Notes: generated by a model from the sequence alone, not told the origin. A DNA stretch of 64,000 nucleotides from Aureobasidium sp. EXF-3400 (GCA_024195585.1 SWBL01000122.1:62001-126000), one strand, 5' to 3'; positions 44,475 through 55,670 are shown, counted from the stretch's first letter. Program-made: numbers and translations.

Positions 44475-46514
44475 ATGACTGCCCTCGTGGTTCTGGGGGG
44501 CACGATAGTGTTCGCAACTGCGTCAGCATATTACCTGTCTCGACTCGTTAGTGCAAAACGTGATGTTAATGCCAAAGGTGAGTTGACTATACATAACTTC
44601 ATTCATTCCGATGCACCTATACTTTCCCTCCATCTCGTTCTATCTTTCTTATCTGGTTCATTACTTCCTGGCTTTACTATGAAAGAATTCGAGCAAGCAC
44701 CAGACTTATACGACCCTTTAGATCCCTCAGCTTCTGATCCTGGACTATTGAGAAAACATTCTTCTCAAAGATCTTACACTGCCGCCGGATTTGTATACCC
44801 ATCAATAAGGACATTCTATCATCCTCACCCACAGGCCGACAAGCTCCCGACTAAGCCTACGCCACTCCCGCTTCTGGTCTTCGTTCATGGTCTTGGAGGA
44901 AGTGCTGCTCAGTTTGCGCCGCTCTTGACTGGGCTAATCAACGCCGCGCCATGTCTTGCTATCGACCTACCTGGGTGTGGCTTGTCTGACTTTCTCCCTC
45001 AAACACGAGAGGCATACAAGTCAGAAGCTTTGGCGGCCTTGATCGCCGAGGCCATCGCCCAACATAGAGACGCTGAAAATGGTCAGAAGGTTGTCCTGAT
45101 AGGACACAGCATGGGGTGCTCCCTTTCGGCATTGTTAGCATCATCAACATCGCCATTGTCCCATCTCATCTCAGAGCACATTGTTGGTTTCATCGCTATT
45201 TGCCCTCGCGCTGAGACCCTGACGGCGAGTCAAGTGGCGCGTCTAAAGCACATGCGTTACATGCCCATTCCTCTATTTGAAGTCTTCCGCTGGTGGGACA
45301 GACGAGGAGGTGCTGAGAGCGCCAGTGTTTCTCGCTATGCTGGCAAAGACGCAGACGCAGAGACCAAGCGACTGCAACTACGATTCAACGAGCAAAGCAA
45401 ATCCGAAGTCTTCATGGCCATGGCCCTTGGATCCATGCCAAGATACGATAACGATAAGCCCGTTGGAGGATTGCCTAGTGAAGATATCTGGTCTGGCCTC
45501 CAGATTCCAACGTTCTGCATTGGCGGAGAGCAGGATCATGTAACGCCGCCTGAGAATGTTGAGTTGATTGCCAAGTGGCTGGGACGACAAGTACCGAGAG
45601 AGCGAACAGACACCACAGGCAACACTGTGCCTAGCTCTGCTGGTGAAATACCTATTATCGACAACACTCCAATCGAAGAGAATGGCAAAAAATTCATCCC
45701 CGAATTCACTGCAACTGGTCAGGATCTAGCGTCCGAAAGTCGACAAGACAGTGCGACACCAGATCTCACAAGAAAACCGAAGTTCGTTCTCAAGACAACA
45801 GTATTGCCACAACCTGCTTCTCATGCCTTGCTGTACGCGACTTCGACTGTGCGCGTCCTTTCAGGCTTGATCCAGTCTTTTGCCGCCACGCACATCGATC
45901 ATCGTCTGTCTCTCGGCTGGCAACTGCAACATCTGAGCACAGAAGGTAAATGGGATGTAAAGAATCTTCAGAAGTGGCAAGCCATCAACCCTGTTTCGGA
46001 GCCGATCGCTGGCATTTTCCGAGCACAGAAGACGCTACGCGAGATCGACGAAGAACATACACCACGTGTGTACGTGAAGCGATGGGGTGCCAGAAGCGGT
46101 ACCAAGCATGGTGTCCGCATGGTCGTTGACATTAGTCATGAAAGTCCTGTCTACGATCCCAAAGGGCTTGAAGAAGGTGGAATTGAGTATCACAAGTTCC
46201 CTACAGTCAGCAAGCTGCCACCGACTGTGGAAGAGGTCGCGGCGTTCATATCTCTGATAGATACCTTGCGAGAGCAGCTCAAGAAGCCCGAGGAACCGGA
46301 GGGAGCTGTGATAGCTGTACACTGTCATTATGGCTTCAATAGAACTGGCTTCTTCTTGGTCAGCTACATGGTAGAGAGGCTGGGATGGAGACTACAAGAT
46401 GCGCTGGAAGAGTTCACAGAGAAGAGAGCACCAGGCATTAGACACGAGCATTTCGTGAATGAGCTCTTTGTGCGTTACATGGTAAACCTGGAGAGAAGAC
46501 CAACACTTTCATAG
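44475..46514 (+). CDS. Alpha/beta-hydrolase fused to dual-specificity phosphatase
   Basis: The open frame gives 679 aa. A probable 108-nt intron without stops (44578-44685, GTGAGT donor) would shorten it to 643 and remove a hydrophobic insert. An N-terminal membrane anchor (MTALVVLGGTIVFATASAYYLSRL) is followed by an alpha/beta-hydrolase: FVHGLGGSA, nucleophile elbow LIGHSMGCS (S212), acid loop GGEQDHVTPPE and a late His in PQPASHALLYA. The C-terminal domain is a cysteine phosphatase with the P-loop HCHYGFNRTG (C617, R623, unspliced numbering), closest in pattern to the RNA 5'-triphosphatase/DUSP11 branch. Both catalytic sets look intact. Substrates are unknown; a lipid- or RNA-directed role is speculation. 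It is divergent from DHAD. Confidence 0.87.
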   Translation: MTALVVLGGTIVFATASAYYLSRLVSAKRDVNAKGELTIHNFIHSDAPILSLHLVLSFLSGSLLPGFTMKEFEQAPDLYDPLDPSASDPGLLRKHSSQRSYTAAGFVYPSIRTFYHPHPQADKLPTKPTPLPLLVFVHGLGGSAAQFAPLLTGLINAAPCLAIDLPGCGLSDFLPQTREAYKSEALAALIAEAIAQHRDAENGQKVVLIGHSMGCSLSALLASSTSPLSHLISEHIVGFIAICPRAETLTASQVARLKHMRYMPIPLFEVFRWWDRRGGAESASVSRYAGKDADAETKRLQLRFNEQSKSEVFMAMALGSMPRYDNDKPVGGLPSEDIWSGLQIPTFCIGGEQDHVTPPENVELIAKWLGRQVPRERTDTTGNTVPSSAGEIPIIDNTPIEENGKKFIPEFTATGQDLASESRQDSATPDLTRKPKFVLKTTVLPQPASHALLYATSTVRVLSGLIQSFAATHIDHRLSLGWQLQHLSTEGKWDVKNLQKWQAINPVSEPIAGIFRAQKTLREIDEEHTPRVYVKRWGARSGTKHGVRMVVDISHESPVYDPKGLEEGGIEYHKFPTVSKLPPTVEEVAAFISLIDTLREQLKKPEEPEGAVIAVHCHYGFNRTGFFLVSYMVERLGWRLQDALEEFTEKRAPGIRHEHFVNELFVRYMVNLERRPTLS

Positions 46515-46938
46515 ATATTTCAGCAGTCGTTTTCTATTCCCTGGGTGGTTAAAGGCGTTGTTCTCGGCTTGGTTTAGCCCACGGTCTCTTTGGACGCTCT
46601 TCTGGGAAGGATCATCTTGCAACAGTCAGGCATAGCATTTTATTTAATGAAGAGCCAGTAAACCAAGACTGGCTCAGCTTTTCTTCGAATGTTTTCTTCG
46701 CGTTAAATGGGTAGATCGTTCACTCAGCCGTTCCACTGCGTCTAGTGAGGCAGAAGCGCGCCAGCGAGCGAAAGGAAGTTGCAAGTCTTGGCAGAACGGC
46801 TAGCTCCGCAGTTCGGCACACGAGGATCGCAAAATCCTCATCACCCAGAAACGCCTGATCTTCTCTTCCGCTCGAGACGACCTTTTCGCACGCCTACAGA
46901 CCTTTTCACCGTCGACAACCCCCTTCACAACCGCCAAA
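46515..46938. other. Intergenic, RPS19 promoter
   Basis: About 420 bp with pyrimidine-rich stretches just before the RPS19 ATG, as is common for ribosomal protein genes. Nothing else. Confidence 0.5.
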
Positions 46939-47722
46939 ATGCCCGGTGTCTCCGTTCGCGATGTCCCCGCCGACAAGTTCATCCAGAACTGTTAGTCTAC
47001 ACTTTTGGAGCTGCAGAGGAGTTTTCGCATAAGAGATGGGAGTCGTTTTCTTTTCGCGCACCTTCGACGACCAGACACAATGGACAGTTCATTCAACCGT
47101 CTAGCAATGCGCCGCTTTGGATATTGCACTGTGGCCTGAAAGCGCTGGATGCTACGAGAATTCTCGACGGATACCATGTCTCATGCGACAACTTCCTCCT
47201 GCCTCTACCTCGACTTTGTGGGCCATCGGCTAACGTACAATAGACGCTTCCTTCTTGAAGAGACAGGGAAAGCTCGCCGTTCCCGTGAGTCCACCTATTG
47301 GGTCAACCTGAATCCCGCGAAATATCGGGGCCCATAGAGTCCAACTAATTTTTGTCCGATATCAGGGTTGGGTCGACACTGTCAAGACTGGTACCGCCAA
47401 GGAGCTTCCTCCCCAGAATGTTGACTGGTACTACGTCCGCGCCGCTGCCGTCGCCCGTCACATCTACATGCGCAAGACCGTCGGTATCGGCCGTCTGCGC
47501 AAGGTCCACGGTTCCCCCAAGAACCGCGGCTCCCGCCCCAGCCGTCACGTTGACGCCTCCGGCTCCGTTGACCGCAAGGTCTGCCAGTCCCTCGAGAAGA
47601 TCGGTGTCCTTGAGATCGACGAGGAGAAGGGTGGCCGCCGCATCACCCAGTCCGGCCAGCGTGATTTGGACCGTATCGCTATGTCCACCCTCGAGGCCGA
47701 GCAGGAGGAGGATGACGAGTAA
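46939..47722 (+). CDS. rps19: 40S ribosomal protein S19 (eS19)
   Basis: Three exons, 46939-46990, 47244-47284 and 47366-47722, give 149 aa. The protein starts MPGVSVRDVPADKFIQNYASFLKRQGKLAVP and contains WYYVRAAAVARHIYMRKTVGIGRLRKVHG and SRPSRHVDASGSV, diagnostic of eS19 in the small-subunit head. Intron 1 is 253 nt with an uncommon GTTAGT donor and a GCTAAC branch site; intron 2 is 81 nt. Long first introns near the start codon are common in fungal ribosomal protein genes. I looked for a C/D-box snoRNA in intron 1 and found no matching box pair. The C-terminus ends in EAEQEEDDE. Confidence 0.97.
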
Positions 47723-48714
47723 ATTACTCTCCCTTCACAGCGGTTGATGAACAAAAAGATGGTGTAACAAGGCAACTTCAAAAAAGCTTTGAGAATTGGG
47801 CCGGCGTTGAGGATCTGGCTACGGCCATGGAAATGTAACTCATGGTTGAGCTTATACGCATGCGGTACTGCGTTCTTCTTTGCGGCGACACAGCACAGCG
47901 CAGCATTCCTTCAATTCGACCTCGCCCGTCTCTCTACCATCCGTTTCGTCAACCTGCAAAAGTTTACCAATTTCGATCATGTTGATACCCCCATTGATTT
48001 TCTCTTCTTCTTTCAAATGTGCCACTGTCCATGATTGTTCTCATTGTGCTTCATGTTTCACTCCAAGCACTGTAAACAATTGATACAATTCCCATTGGAA
48101 TATAGAGCGCTATAAAGATGGCGCTATAACGTTGCACAATAACATATATATGCATGTCGAAGTGTGGGTACACAAGGAGTCATACTTCCCACTGAAGATG
48201 TCTCGAGGACGGTGAAAGTATGAACTATGAGGCAACCAAGATTTGGTCTTGCAACGTTTCAGCAGAAAGCACAAGACTTTCCACCTCCCCTATACCATCC
48301 CACGGCATTGCCTGGACGCAAGACGCGAAACAGACAGACCGCTCTTCCCACCGAAGCAGAAAGACCTCGACATTGTCCTGGTAGTGGAGCAAGTGGCTGG
48401 GTTTGGGGTGTTGCGTATACTACTGAATCATGTACTTAGCATGAGCCTACAGGCATGGATGAACGGATGACAGCACCCTCAGATCTCGAGTGACTGACAT
48501 GGCATGCCATGCATGTGAAGCGCAACAGAAGGAAATTTTGATGCTGAGCGGAGAAGGAAGCAAACACGACGAGCTTCAGACGGGACATGCCGTTGATCAC
48601 AGCTTCGAGCATCGTCACTTCCTTGAACGCGGTCATCGACAGCTGCTTTTTCAATCATATCACATATTCACCTTTTCTCGTCTTCACTGCAGTGCCCTCG
48701 ACCTCACATACACG
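47723..48714. other. Intergenic
   Basis: About 1 kb downstream of RPS19 and upstream of the zinc-finger gene. No gene supported; the short frames have no motif. Confidence 0.45.
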
Positions 48715-50152
48715 ATGGGCAAGAAAAAGCGCGGCCACCCCGACATCGAGGAGGTTCTCGCACGTCCTTGGTGCTACTACTGCGAGCGCGACTTTGACGA
48801 TCTGAAGATTCTCATCTCACATCAAAAGGCAAAGCATTACAAATGCGACAGATGCGGACGCAGACTCAACACAGCTGGAGGTATGTTGACGCGAATGTCA
48901 GACATGTGGCCAACAATACTGACCGAGAACAGGTTTGTCTGTTCACATGAACCAAGTACACAAGGAGAATCTGACTACGGTGGAAAATGCTCTGCCCAAC
49001 CGCTCTGCTCCCGATATCGAGATCTTTGGTATGGAAGGCATTCCCGACGATGTTATGCAGCAACACAACCAGCGCGTCAGCCACGAGTTCTTCGCCGCCG
49101 AGGCCGACCGTCGTGCTGCTTCAGGTAATCCTGCTCCTGGTTCAACAATTCAAGGAGCTGCAGGTACGAAGAAGCCGAAGCTCGAGTCACCAGCCGAGTT
49201 GAAGGCTCGCCTGGCCGAACACAAGGCAAGAAAGGCAGCTGAGAAGTCGGGATTGGGGAGCGCTCCTGACACTCCTGTAAGTTTGACCATCATATCGTCC
49301 AGCTTTTCTGCTTACTTACTCATCAACAAGGCCGACGTCGCCACTCCTCCGCAATACCAGTCAAGCTTCCCTCCTCCTTCGGCACCACAAGCCGCCAGCC
49401 CACCTCCCACCGCTTACCCTCCCCAGCCCTATGGCCAAGCCCCAGCTGCGTATGGTCAACAACCCCCGCCCTTCAATTATGGCGAATCGCCGTACGGAGC
49501 ACCTCCAGGGCCATTCCCGCCAGGTCAGTTCGGATCCCAGCCATCGTATTCACCCTCACAGCCGTATGGTGGTCAAGGCCCTCCTGCGCCTTTTGCTCCT
49601 CCTGCTCAGTATGCCTACCCGCCGCACTCTGCAAGCCCACCTCAATACCAGAACTCCCGCCATGCTCCGCCCATGAGTCCACCTGCACAGGACTTGCCGA
49701 CGCGCCAGAACAGCCTTCCCTCAGCACCAGGCTTACCGCAGCGTCCTACCTTCAACGCTCCTCATGTCAGCAGGGAGCAACTCGCCGAAATGCACAGTGG
49801 AAACATGGGTGGTCCCGTTGCTCCCCCACAAGAGTCTGGTGCTAACGCAACAAGCGTGGATGAACTCATTTCGGGCGCTGCAGCGCAGCAATCCGCAAAG
49901 TCAGCTCCGTCACATCAACCAACGCCCACTCCAGCTCCGGAAAAGGAAGCCGAAGGAGGCAGCAAGAAGTCTAAGAAGGCCACCCGTCTTGTCTATTCTG
50001 ATCAAGAAGTGTCTCCTGAAGAGAAGATGGCCCAAATGCCCAGGTATGCCTTTACTCCAGACAAAGGTGGCGAAACTTACCTGGCCCCCGTCGAGGCAAA
50101 CGTTACTGGTGTCGTTCGGGGTCCCGACGATGTGATCGATGCACAGGGTTAG
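48715..50152 (+). CDS. BuGZ/ZNF207-like C2H2 zinc-finger protein
   Basis: Three exons, 48715-48880, 48933-49276 and 49331-50152, give 443 aa. The start [27 protein letters not shown] leads into two C2H2 fingers ([22 protein letters not shown] and [22 protein letters not shown]), the arrangement of animal BuGZ/ZNF207. A Pro/Tyr/Gln-rich low-complexity middle matches the phase-separating part of BuGZ. Near the end, [20 protein letters not shown] fits the GLEBS motif that binds Bub3. Together these support a spindle/kinetochore role, possibly also splicing as reported for BuGZ. Intron 2 (54 nt, no stop) could be read through. Confidence 0.85.
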
Positions 50153-50639
50153 GGCTCAATGCTTGAATCGCGTCTTCGAAGACATTTATGATGTGGATGA
50201 GAAACAAAGGTGGGCAAACAGCAGCGCCGTGGAACGGTCTTGACAGGAAGCGACTGCTCAGCAGCTAAGTGTTGCTCTCTTTGCTTGGCGACGGGAAACG
50301 AGTTCGAGAGAGCCAATATTACTAACAGCGTCTCGTTGTCATGCCTTTGAAAGCTGAAAGCAATGATTCCGAACAGGAAGCAATCAGCATAGATAGCTTG
50401 CTCTTCAATTGTAAGTCTGGCGATTATTGATATCTCTTTGTTGAATATATGATGAACAGACTTGCTTTCTTACGTACAAAGGGTTTATTATGTTTGACCG
50501 TCATTGGGCATCAGTCGGCTCCCTCCATCTCCTTACAGTCATGCTCCGCAGCTTCGCCTTCTAAGACCTCTGTTCGGTCCTCGCGATGGCCAAATTGTCT
50601 TTGGCCCTCGAGTGGTTGAGTTCTCGCGAACTCAGTCCA
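50153..50639. other. Convergent intergenic region
   Basis: 3' flank shared by two convergent genes. No feature recognised. Confidence 0.5.
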
Positions 50640-51077
50640 CTATTGAACAGTATCAATAGCCACCGCTTTCAGCTGCGCTTCCACGAATGCCAGATCTTTG
50701 GGTGCTGAGGGGACCTGGAAATTCAAGTATTGATTGTGTAATTCATCCATGGTCTTGGGGATGTAGGCAGCGCGAGCAGCCTTCAACTCCTCCGTCTCCG
50801 GCTTGTCACGAATACTCTGCAAGTATTTCGAGTTGTATCTAGCCGTCTTGCCACGGCCACTTGAGAAAAGGTAGCAATTTTCAGGATGGTTGGATGGCAC
50901 AGCGCGTCGGCCATACAACTCGGCGGTGTTGATGCCAAAGAGCTCGTCGAATTTCAGCCCAGTCATTGCGGATATTGTGATGCCACGGTATTCCATTCGC
51001 TCTTGAGGGGTGAGGACTCTTTTCATTCCCGCCCGTATCAAGTCACAAGATACAGTGCAGCCGCAAGGAAGGGCCAT
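50640..51077 (-). CDS. Small conserved-looking protein, function unknown
   Basis: A single exon of 145 aa starting MALPCGCTVSCDLIRAGMKRV. I do not recognise it. It has no signal peptide or membrane helix. There are two early Cys pairs (CGC, SCD), a GRRAVPSNHPENCYLF segment and a charged helical C-terminal half (KPETEELKAARAAYIPKTMDEL). Codon use and the ATG context (GCCATGG) support a real gene. Confidence 0.65.
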   Translation of the reverse strand: MALPCGCTVSCDLIRAGMKRVLTPQERMEYRGITISAMTGLKFDELFGINTAELYGRRAVPSNHPENCYLFSSGRGKTARYNSKYLQSIRDKPETEELKAARAAYIPKTMDELHNQYLNFQVPSAPKDLAFVEAQLKAVAIDTVQ

Positions 51078-51996
51078 GGCAGAGTCGTAAGGATGCGCTG
51101 CGAGAGACAGGGCTTTGAGCGTGGAACAAGCAGATGTTTGTGAGGGGAGACACTGAGCGACTTAGATAGTTTGTGATGCGTATGTAATTTGCAACGATAT
51201 CTATCAGCAGCCTATGATCATTTGCTGGGCTTGCGACGAAGGATCGAGTTCAAACCTTATGTGCGTTGCAAAGAGGAGGGGTAGCACTGGATTGATCCAG
51301 TGGGTTTCATCTGGACCATTCTTACAGAGTCGAGGTCGTTTACAGAGTGCTCTACTATCATGTAGCTGTCGGTTCATGTTGGTCTGGTGGACTTCCTGAT
51401 TGGAAGGATGGCGCTCGATACCCATCCAGCTACATGTGCTCTCTCGGTGATTTGACTCATGTGTGATCAACCTCGTCGAGGTCGTGCATACATAGTCGTT
51501 GTCGTTGATGAGTCGATGTAAGATTTGACATTTCGTCGGTGTGGTTTGCTTGCTATCTTGCCAGAATTATGCTCAAACAAGGCTTCAGTACAAAACTGCA
51601 CAACCAGAACCACGTATACACTGCACTTAGCCAGATATCATCACATGCTATGTAAATCCATGCTTTAATCTTCACATGGCCACACTCGACGTCGAATCGA
51701 CGACGATGGTCCAGAAGCAAGAGATATATTCGAGATCAGGGTGACAGGGGAAGCCAGAGATTCGGATATCGGGCCGAGTTTAACCGATGACCGACAATTC
51801 GTCAGTGAGCTCTTGCAACGCGACAAGCATTTGTGCTGCAGCAAGACAACAATCTAGTCACTCAGCCTTTTCTTCACCCACCTAATATACTGTTTGTATC
51901 GTTCGACGCGTGTTACGCCATCAGTGTTCAACTTCAGCATCACCTACCACGTATCTCAATAAACACACGCACTCTTCAGATCACACGCTCGCAACA
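51078..51996. other. Divergent intergenic region
   Basis: About 920 bp between the divergent ATGs at 51077 and 51997. No coding sequence is convincing; it presumably holds both promoters. Confidence 0.45.
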
Positions 51997-52601
51997 ATGG
52001 CCGACACCGAGATGGACATCGACCAGCAGCCCCAGCAAGAAGAGCAGGAACAGCAGCAACCACAAGACGAAGGCCGCTCGCCCTCACCATCTCAGTCGCC
52101 CGAAGCTAAGCGTAGCGCTGCCACTGGACCCGAGACACGCACTGCCACCGGAGCTGTAGCCGTTCGCTCCATCGAAGGCTGGATTGTCATAGCCACCAAT
52201 GTCCACGAAGAGGCCAGCGAGGAGGACCTTCAAGAGTTGTTTGGCGACTACGGCGAGATCAAGAACCTGCACATGAACCTGGATCGCAGAACCGGTTACG
52301 TCAAGGTGTGTCCCTGGAACATGGCCTTGTGTAGAAGAAGCAGGACAGGATACTGATGCAGCAATAGGGCTACGTCTTGATCGAGTTCCCCACACTGGAT
52401 GAGGCAAAGGCTGCTGTCGAAGGAGCAAACGGTACCAAGTTGCTCGATCAGACCATCTCTGTCGACTTCGCCTTTGTGCGCCCACCTCCTACTAAGAGTA
52501 GCAACCAGTCGCGCGGTGGTCCTGCTCGCGGCGGAAAGTCCAGAAACAGAAGCAGAAGTCCCGGCGCCCGTAGGGACAGTGACGATGATGATATCGAGTA
52601 G
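51997..52601 (+). CDS. Exon-junction complex protein Y14 (RBM8A)
   Basis: Exons 51997-52305 and 52368-52601, with a 62-nt intron (GTGTGT...CAATAG), give 180 aa. Y14 pairs with Magoh and marks spliced mRNA for export, localisation and decay. An acidic, Gln-rich N-terminus and a Ser/Pro stretch precede one RRM. RNP2 is WIVIATNV, and RNP1 is KGYVLIEF, completed at the splice junction. The Y14-typical [20 protein letters not shown] and an Arg/Ser/Gly tail ([16 protein letters not shown]) ending DSDDDDIE are present. The length is normal. Confidence 0.93.
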
Positions 52602-53064
52602 ACATCGAAACAAGAACTTAGCCGTCGGCGCGTCCAGGACTGGCACCAGAAGATCAACCAAGACAGAATGACCAGGGAAGACGAACAAGAATCTGGCGAA
52701 GGAGGACCGGACTGAGCATGGAGCTGCTGGACTAGAGAGTCTGCACCTGGCACTGGTATGAGGAAACGAAGGACGAGGTCAAGGAGAGCAGCCAATATCT
52801 CATGTTGCCGGCTTGTCTCGCTCATCATGATAGACAAGTCGGTGGTAATCAAAAGTCCCATTCGGTAAGTTGAGAGCTGCGGCTTCACAGGCTCGTCGTT
52901 GCTAGCCCCTACACGATGCGTTGATGATGTCGCCGGCGCCTCCGTTTTGCTTCACAGGCTAACAACTCCTTCAGTTTCACCTCTCTTTCTCGTGTCTCTG
53001 CGCAACCCTTTCTTTCTGTGTCGTCTACCATCTCCTATACAAGACAGCACTACCACTAGCAATC
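52602..53064. other. Intergenic
   Basis: 3' region of Y14 and promoter of the next gene. Nothing recognised. Confidence 0.5.
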
Positions 53065-53878
53065 ATGAATAGAGGCAGATCTGCTTTCTCTCCTTCGGCC
53101 CCCAAGAAGCGTAAGCATATCATTCTCCTCTCTGCGCGCGCGAGAACCGGGTACTCACACACTCACAGCCTACACCCTCGCCGCCCTCCCCAAGCCTCCC
53201 ATCCTGCGTCGCAACAGCCGTGGGATGTTCATGACCACGGAGGAGATCGAGCGCGACGACGCTCGCATGCTCGCCCAGGAAAGGGCTCGTCGTTCGTCTC
53301 GCCCTCCGGTCAACAAGCCAGAGGAATGCTTTCCTGCCTCGGGCTGGCCTACTGGCCCTCAAGTTCAGGTTCGTGCATTACGACCGTAGTTTAGCATTAG
53401 TAGTCTAACGTATATGAAGCAGGAGAGTGAGGAAGAGGAGTTGCCGGCCTCGGAGGTCCTCCTCCTGGCACCCTCGACCCCTCCCCCCATCCCCGCCAGA
53501 AGCCCTCTGCGCCCCCGCCCTGCCGCCGCCGCCGCCCTCGCACAGCAGGCTGTGCAGCCCGACAGCCCCTCCTCCTCTCTCTACGAGGAGGGTGCTGGCT
53601 TGGGTTTCCACCAAGGAAACCCATGGTCATTGACCGGGCGCCTGCCTCCTGTGGTTGGCCTGGCTCCCCCCTCGCTGCCCCCCTCGCCTCCTTCGGAGTA
53701 CCTGGGTCCCGCCTCCTCCGCCGCCTCTGTTGCAGAGGACGAGGGACCCCGCGGTGTCGACTACAACCCAGACACCACGGGGTTGACCTCTGCTTTCTCC
53801 ACCTCGTCGTCGTCGGGTGGCTCGCTCCTCGTGAGCAATGGCACGATGGTGGTTCGTCGCCGTAGATGGAGCGTGTAG
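53065..53878 (+). CDS. Pro/Ser-rich small protein, function unknown
   Basis: Three exons, 53065-53110, 53169-53368 and 53423-53878, give 233 aa. Introns are 58 and 54 nt; the second has an uncommon GTTCGT donor but a good TCTAAC branch site. The N-terminal part reads MNRGRSAFSPSAPKKPYTLAALPKPPILRR and a charged helix (TTEEIERDDARMLAQERARRSS). The rest is Pro/Ser/Ala-rich and probably disordered, ending MVVRRRRWSV. The coding strand is strongly C-rich in exon 3, unlike neighbours. I do not recognise the family. Confidence 0.7.
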
Positions 53879-54426
53879 GAGTAGCGAGTAGCAGAGGTAG
53901 TTTGGTCTCTCCGAATTGTAACAGTACCCCCGAGACTTGACTATTGAAATGCAGAGTGATTATGTGATTTCTGTAGGTGTCCATTGAGATGTGGTATGGT
54001 AAAGATATATGCATCTCCTGGTGTAAGCAGTAGGTCGACAAGAGCTTGTAAAAATGCACGATGGTTTGTTTGGATCAGACTGTGTCCAGAGAGAGTGCGA
54101 GTAGTAGGCGCTCTCTGTGAATATATCTCTGTTTCTCAAACAAATTGTGCATTTTGATAGCTGTACTTTGACCCCTATCTCAAGCAGGAAATCTCTCTCA
54201 TCCTGTCTCTCTCATACAAGCTCACATGTTGATACAGGATCATGAAAATGCAGAATACTTTTCGATTACCAGATACTGTCCAGAGAGATCAAGAACTTCG
54301 CACGAGAATATGAGAAAGACAAAGTTGAATCCATATTCTAGCTAACATTCAGACAAGACAGCAGCAATAGCAACATGTTTGGTTTCTTCCACTAATCTGT
54401 CTCAAACAGCAATGACACACAATGTC
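53879..54426. other. Convergent intergenic region
   Basis: About 550 bp between convergent genes. A long minus-strand open frame reaching in from exon 3 of the preceding gene is an antisense shadow of its C-rich coding sequence. Confidence 0.5.
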
Positions 54427-55123
54427 CTAATACACGGCACCCTCAAAGCCAATCTCAGCTTCATGCTCACGAATGATATCTTGCGAAGACTCTGGAGCGT
54501 CCTTGGCAGCCTTCATCTGACGACGAATGAATTTCTTCATCTCAACCAAGTCTTCATCACAAATGATGTCTGGATTCTGTACGACGGCGTTGCTAATGGC
54601 TTCAGCAAACTTTGTCGACAGCAGCAGGTTTTCGGCGGCTTCGGTGGCGGTATCGTAGATATCTCCTTCAATATCTTCCTGAAGGATATCGAAGTTCTCG
54701 TTTTGCTTGTCGGTGAGGGAGACTTCCATCTCACGAAGTCGTTCTTCGATTTGGTTGCTGTGTTGGATTAGCATCAGGGTAGAGGTGGAAATGTGGTAAC
54801 AGTAGTAAGTCTTACTCGCGATCATCTTCATCATCATCTTGCTTCTCGACCAATTTCATGGCCAGTGTGCCACCATACATGACAGACCTGACGATGCTGA
54901 GGAAGTTTGTGTTGGCGTCACCCAGCTTGGCTTCGCCGCCTTTGAGTCGCACCCAGATGTTTATGGCTTGCTCGATCTGTTGATTCTGGAATCTCATGGT
55001 CTCGAGGAGTTGTTCGGCAGCGTCGGATCGATGGCGCTTGGGGGGAGGGACGTCGTCGTTGGTTTTGGCAGCTCTCTTGCGGTTGATGAGGGTTTCTTGA
55101 GGAACATCGTCACCGGAAGACAT
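54427..55123 (-). CDS. Coiled, acidic nuclear-type protein, unknown
   Basis: Exons 55123-54816 and 54757-54427, with a 58-nt intron (GTAAGA...CACAG), give 212 aa. The N-terminus has a nuclear-localisation-like NRKRAAKTNDDVPPPKRHRS. The remainder is helical, with a likely coiled coil (NQIEERLREMEVSLTDKQNENFDIL) and a DDDEDDRD linker. I do not recognise a family. Gene status is well supported by splice sites and composition. Confidence 0.7.
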
Positions 55124-55670
55124 GGTTGAAGGTAAGTGGCGTTTGGTAGGGTGATTGATTGAGGTCAAGGTCGAATTGAGGGTGCAGCTGAACAAGAGAA
55201 AGAAAGGACTGAACACAAAGTCGAATGAAGAGGGGAAGGAAGAGAAGGCATCAGGCAGCAAGTCATCACGTCACATGAAAGTGGTTGTTGGGAAGGTGCA
55301 TTTTGAGAAGGAGCTGACATGGAGGAAGGCACGCCTGACGCGACCAAGACCTTGATGCTCGCATTTCTCATCGTGCTCCACTAGATTGAAGAGCAAAACC
55401 TACTCCGTAGAAAGACACAACTGTTTACGGAAGCAGAGGTGTGTCCACAAAGAGCCGATAGGTTATCACTTCTCAGTGGGTACTATCCTGTCATGTGATA
55501 GTATTGTGCACTTTTACAGCGTCAAAAATCTTAGCACATGAGGAGGCCGAATAAGTGTGAGCAAACAGAACAACGCTGCGGACAAGAATTGCATTTCGTG
55601 GCAAAGCGATTCTCCATATAGTGTAGAGAGCAAAGCGAATCAGATAGGAGTTCTGAAGCTCTGACATTCC
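55124..55670. other. Intergenic
   Basis: Upstream of the previous gene and downstream of the next, both on the minus strand. No feature recognised. Confidence 0.45.

Noticed and set aside
46991..47243. Possible snoRNA in the long RPS19 intron
   Set aside because: Ribosomal protein introns often host snoRNAs, but I found no RTGATGA/CTGA box pair with terminal stem.
53397..54059. 220-codon minus-strand frame opposite the Pro-rich gene
   Set aside because: It arises from the C-rich coding strand read in antisense (Gly/Arg-rich), with no ATG-supported or motif evidence.
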